Positions 61,868 to 64,000 of a stretch of DNA of 64,000 nt are shown one piece after another. This DNA is from Paenibacillus albiflavus. Lineage in GTDB: Bacteria > Bacillota > Bacilli > Paenibacillales > NBRC-103111. The position numbers and the translations under genes were made by a program. The DNA lies in the NCBI RefSeq assembly GCF_004344915.1, contig NZ_SKFG01000018.1:35114-99113 (forward strand), read 5' to 3'. Each line of letters opens with the position of its first letter. The first letter of the stretch is position 1. A model generated the notes under the pieces. That model made no database searches. It was not told where the DNA came from and saw only the letters and a program-made list of their open reading frames with translations.

Positions 61868-61896
61868 TTGTTAGTCTATCAACTCCACGCTATAAT
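61868..61896 (+). promoter_or_regulatory. murK promoter
   Basis: TTGTTA, 17 bases, perfect TATAAT. Start expected near 61903. Confidence 0.7.
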
Positions 61897-61954
61897 CAAA
61901 AGTATAGAATACTACCCAAAATAATGATCATAGCACAAGGAAAGAGGTACCCCT

Positions 61955-62953
61955 ATGAATCTAAATTTCATTATTGGCGTTGATGGCGGAAATAGTAAAA
62001 CTGACTATTTGCTATTTGATAAACAAGGAAACTTCGTGGATCACATCAACACGGGCACATGCAGTCACGAACAATTTCCAGATTCCTATGAAGCTTCCTA
62101 TCGAATTATGAATCAGAATATTGTAAATATCCTCGAACGCAATCAGCTATCGATAAATGACGTCATCGCTGGTGCATTTGGTCTAGCAGGTGCTGACATT
62201 CCTCCGCAGAAGGAACAGCTTAATAACGTTATCGAACGAATCGGGTTTACCCATTATGCGATGGATAATGACTCCTTCCTAGGAATCAAGGCAGGCAGTG
62301 ACAAGGGCTATGGCATATGCAGCATTAACGGTTCCGGCACTTCAACCGGCGGAATCTCTCCTACTGGTAAACGTCTGCAAGTCGGTGGCGTTGGCAGCGA
62401 ATTGTCAGGCGATGAAGCCGGCGGCTTCTTCCTCGGAAGAAAGGTGCTTCGCGCCGTATATGATGAGTTTTATCGCATGGGTCCGCAAACTTCTTTGACA
62501 GCGCCTGTCATGGAGCTTTTGCAAATTCCTCGTAAAGAGCAGTATATTGAGGTTGTACTGGAGGGTGCTGTAAAGCGCAGCTTGCCAAATACAGATCTGA
62601 TTAATATTCTTCTTGCTGCTGCTGAACAAGGGGACGTTATTGCCATGCAAATTGTAGATAACACTGCACTTCAGCTTGCCCGTTCCACGGTAGGCTGTAT
62701 CACCAATTTGGATTTTGAAAATGAAGTGGATATCATTCTGGCTGGCTCCGTCTGGGTCAAAGCCGTTCGTCCGATTATCTTCGACCTGTATAAGAAACAT
62801 GTTGCCGAGCTAACCGAGTTGAAATGCAATTACAGTATTCTCAAAGCTCCTCCAGCAGCTGGCGCTGTTCTATGGGGACTTGAGCTGGCATGGGGACGTC
62901 CTGTCGATGCGGATGTCCGTCGCAAAGTAATTGAGACGATTGAGAAATTGTAA
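61955..62953 (+). CDS. murK: MurNAc/GlcNAc kinase, BadF/BadG family (MurK-like)
   Basis: 332 residues, AGAGGTACCCCT before ATG. ASKHA fold with phosphate loop FIIGVDGGNSKTDYLLFD, then SINGSGTSTGGISP and the GSELSGDEAGGFFLGRK segment. BadF-type kinases phosphorylate GlcNAc and, in Clostridium MurK, also MurNAc. With MurQ it would handle non-anhydro MurNAc. Divergent from murR. Confidence 0.88.
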   Translation: MNLNFIIGVDGGNSKTDYLLFDKQGNFVDHINTGTCSHEQFPDSYEASYRIMNQNIVNILERNQLSINDVIAGAFGLAGADIPPQKEQLNNVIERIGFTHYAMDNDSFLGIKAGSDKGYGICSINGSGTSTGGISPTGKRLQVGGVGSELSGDEAGGFFLGRKVLRAVYDEFYRMGPQTSLTAPVMELLQIPRKEQYIEVVLEGAVKRSLPNTDLINILLAAAEQGDVIAMQIVDNTALQLARSTVGCITNLDFENEVDIILAGSVWVKAVRPIIFDLYKKHVAELTELKCNYSILKAPPAAGAVLWGLELAWGRPVDADVRRKVIETIEKL

Positions 62954-63035
62954 TAGCTGTAATAAAAATTTAACTGGAATTGATCCTGTTATATTCTTTA
63001 GGTGATACTTAGCATTAGCATCCTATATCAATTAC

Positions 63036-63080
63036 AAAAGGGGATATCGAGAGTCAACTGACTTTCGATATCCCCTTTTT
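63036..63080. terminator. Bidirectional terminator between murK and sbcC
   Basis: AAAAGGGGATATCGA pairs with TCGATATCCCCTTTT (15 bp), inner AGTCA..TGACT, with T runs on both strands. Confidence 0.92.
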
Positions 63081-63142
63081 GTTTATGCGTCCACTTTAAC
63101 AAGCTTTCCAAATCAATCTAATATGATCATTATCATGTGCTA

Positions 63143-64000
63143 TTAGCTTTCTTCTAGCTCAATTCGTGATCCACGACCTGATGCTTCTGCTGGATGAACA
63201 ATTATCTTGCGCGGTAGTCTTGCCTTGAGTTCAGGCACATGTGATATGACGCCCACTGCTACGCGATCCGTATGCAGGCGCTCCAGTGCAGTTACGACCG
63301 TATCTAGCAAATCGCCATCTAAGGTGCCGAATCCTTCATCAAGGAAGAAGAATTCAAGCGGGTACTCCCCTTTGAGCTGAATTTGCGCGGATAAGGCCAG
63401 CGCAAGTGCAAGCGAGGTGAGGAAGGTTTCGCCGCCTGACAAGGTGGAGACGGGGCGCTTCACACCACCATTCGCGTCATCGCGAATGACGAAGCCGCCG
63501 CTTGAATCCACCTCAAGCGCATAACGGCGGCGTGTCAGTTTGCCGAGGCGCTCCGAGGCGGCCCTTGATACGCCGAGCAGCTGCTCCTCGGCGAGGAATT
63601 CGACCAAAGCGTTCGCCTTCAGAACGCTTTGCAGCTTGTGCAGGCGACCGCGCTGCAGCTCCTGTGCGGCTCGCTGCTGCTCGAGCACGCTCCATCTGGC
63701 GTGCTTCGCCGTCAGCTCGCTAAGCGCATGCTCCGCACGTGCCGCTGCCTGCAGCGCCGCTTCGCGCTGCTCCTCGGCCGTGCGCAGCTCCGCCTGCGCG
63801 GCAGCCCATTCCGCGGGCGTCACGACGCGCCCGCCCAGCTTCGCCGCGAGCGCTGCGCTTCGCGCACGCAGCGCCGCTTCCCGCTCGCGGTGCTCCCGCA
63901 CGCGGGCGGCCGCTGCGCTCGCGACATCGCTCGCGAGCAGTGCCGCCTTCGCCGCTTCGCCCGTGGCGAAAGCGGCGGCTTCGAGCGCCTCGCGCAAGCG
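63143..64000 (-). CDS. sbcC: Exonuclease SbcC, C-terminal part (cut by window edge)
   Basis: 285 codons visible, open to the right edge. The visible coil (about 1-125) is Ala/Arg/Glu-rich with very high GC. The C-terminal ATPase half has the ABC signature STLSGGETFLTSLALALALS, Walker B LEFFFLDEGFGTLD, and the switch His in VGVISHVPELKARLP. SbcCD is a Mre11-Rad50 type nuclease that cuts DNA hairpins. The coding DNA of its own coil contains many perfect inverted repeats. Confidence 0.93.
   Translation of the reverse strand, partial: RLREALEAAAFATGEAAKAALLASDVASAAAARVREHREREAALRARSAALAAKLGGRVVTPAEWAAAQAELRTAEEQREAALQAAARAEHALSELTAKHARWSVLEQQRAAQELQRGRLHKLQSVLKANALVEFLAEEQLLGVSRAASERLGKLTRRRYALEVDSSGGFVIRDDANGGVKRPVSTLSGGETFLTSLALALALSAQIQLKGEYPLEFFFLDEGFGTLDGDLLDTVVTALERLHTDRVAVGVISHVPELKARLPRKIIVHPAEASGRGSRIELEES
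63494..63938. repeat. Cluster of perfect inverted repeats in the sbcC coil
   Basis: GCCGCCG/CGGCGGC (63494/63525) encloses CGCTTGA/TCAAGCG. Others are CGCCGAG/CTCGGCG (63571/63587), AAAGCGTTC/GAACGCTTT (63606/63622), AGCACGC/GCGTGCT (63684/63699), CGCTG/CAGCG (63743/63752) and GCTCGCGA/TCGCGAGC (63917/63931). Confidence 0.85.

Noticed and set aside
63502..63723. Arg/Ala-rich plus-strand frame inside sbcC
   Set aside because: Composition artefact of GC-rich DNA opposite a clear SbcC coding region.
1..64000. CRISPR arrays, insertion sequences, tRNA or rRNA genes, prophage
   Set aside because: No spaced direct repeats, transposase, integrase or structural RNA signatures beyond rnpB and the T-box were found.

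Overview
The window reads as chromosomal DNA of a spore-forming, moderately AT-rich Bacillales member, most likely Paenibacillus or a close relative. This rests on gene order and protein family, not on a database match. It carries the block rpsU-yqeY-nfeD-floA-yqfC-yqfD-phoH-pgpH-ybeY-dgkA-cdd-era-yqzL-recO-glyQS-yqxD-dnaG-rpoD-trmK-nif3, which matches Bacillus subtilis order. It includes the sporulation genes yqfC and yqfD, a glycyl T-box leader and an AdhE with Fnr- and Rex-type operators. The RNase P RNA looks like architecture class A, not the class B of Bacillus proper. No mobile element, CRISPR array, tRNA or rRNA gene was found.

Layout: (1) 1-1.6 kb, a cut-off secreted or lipoprotein-like gene and a secreted coiled-coil protein. 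(2) 1.6-6.3 kb, ylaK-type phoH, a 51-codon small ORF running through a terminator, ylaH, typA and a membrane protein. (3) 6.4-10.7 kb, a TerC-family protein, thiI with its cysteine desulfurase, a lytic transglycosylase and a DUF1540 protein. (4) 10.8-13.2 kb, a membrane-anchored subtilase and rnpB, converging on a bidirectional terminator. (5) 13.3-35.3 kb, the long leftward housekeeping block named above. (6) 35.4-43.3 kb, a TetR/FAD-oxidoreductase fused frame, two NodB deacetylases, a YkyA lipoprotein and a two-component system. (7) 43.4-52.1 kb, adhE and a BMP-type nucleoside ABC importer (nupNOPQ-like) with a SorC/DeoR regulator. (8) 52.3-63.0 kb, a peptidoglycan-sugar salvage cluster: namZ, PIG-L deacetylase, GNAT, anmK, two permeases, binding protein, murQ, murR and the divergent murK. 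(9) The C-terminal part of sbcC at the right edge.

How they work together: region 5 couples translation (glyQS, rpsU, YbeY, Era, TrmK), replication and transcription (dnaG-rpoD), c-di-AMP turnover (PgpH) and sporulation. Region 8 looks like a complete route for importing and catabolising MurNAc-containing wall fragments. It uses an ABC importer without its own ATPase instead of the MurP PTS of B. subtilis. A MurR-type regulator sits between two promoters that share an AT-rich motif. Region 6 pairs envelope-modifying deacetylases with a sensor kinase and regulator.

The most unusual signals are: very dense perfect inverted repeats in two GC-rich low-constraint coding stretches (the linker of the 154-residue protein at 31.9-32.3 kb and the coiled coil of sbcC); the TetR/FAD fused frame with an internal strong Shine-Dalgarno; the small ORF that crosses a terminator upstream of ylaK; and the ABC-based wall-sugar salvage operon, which contains a deacetylase with an altered active-site motif.
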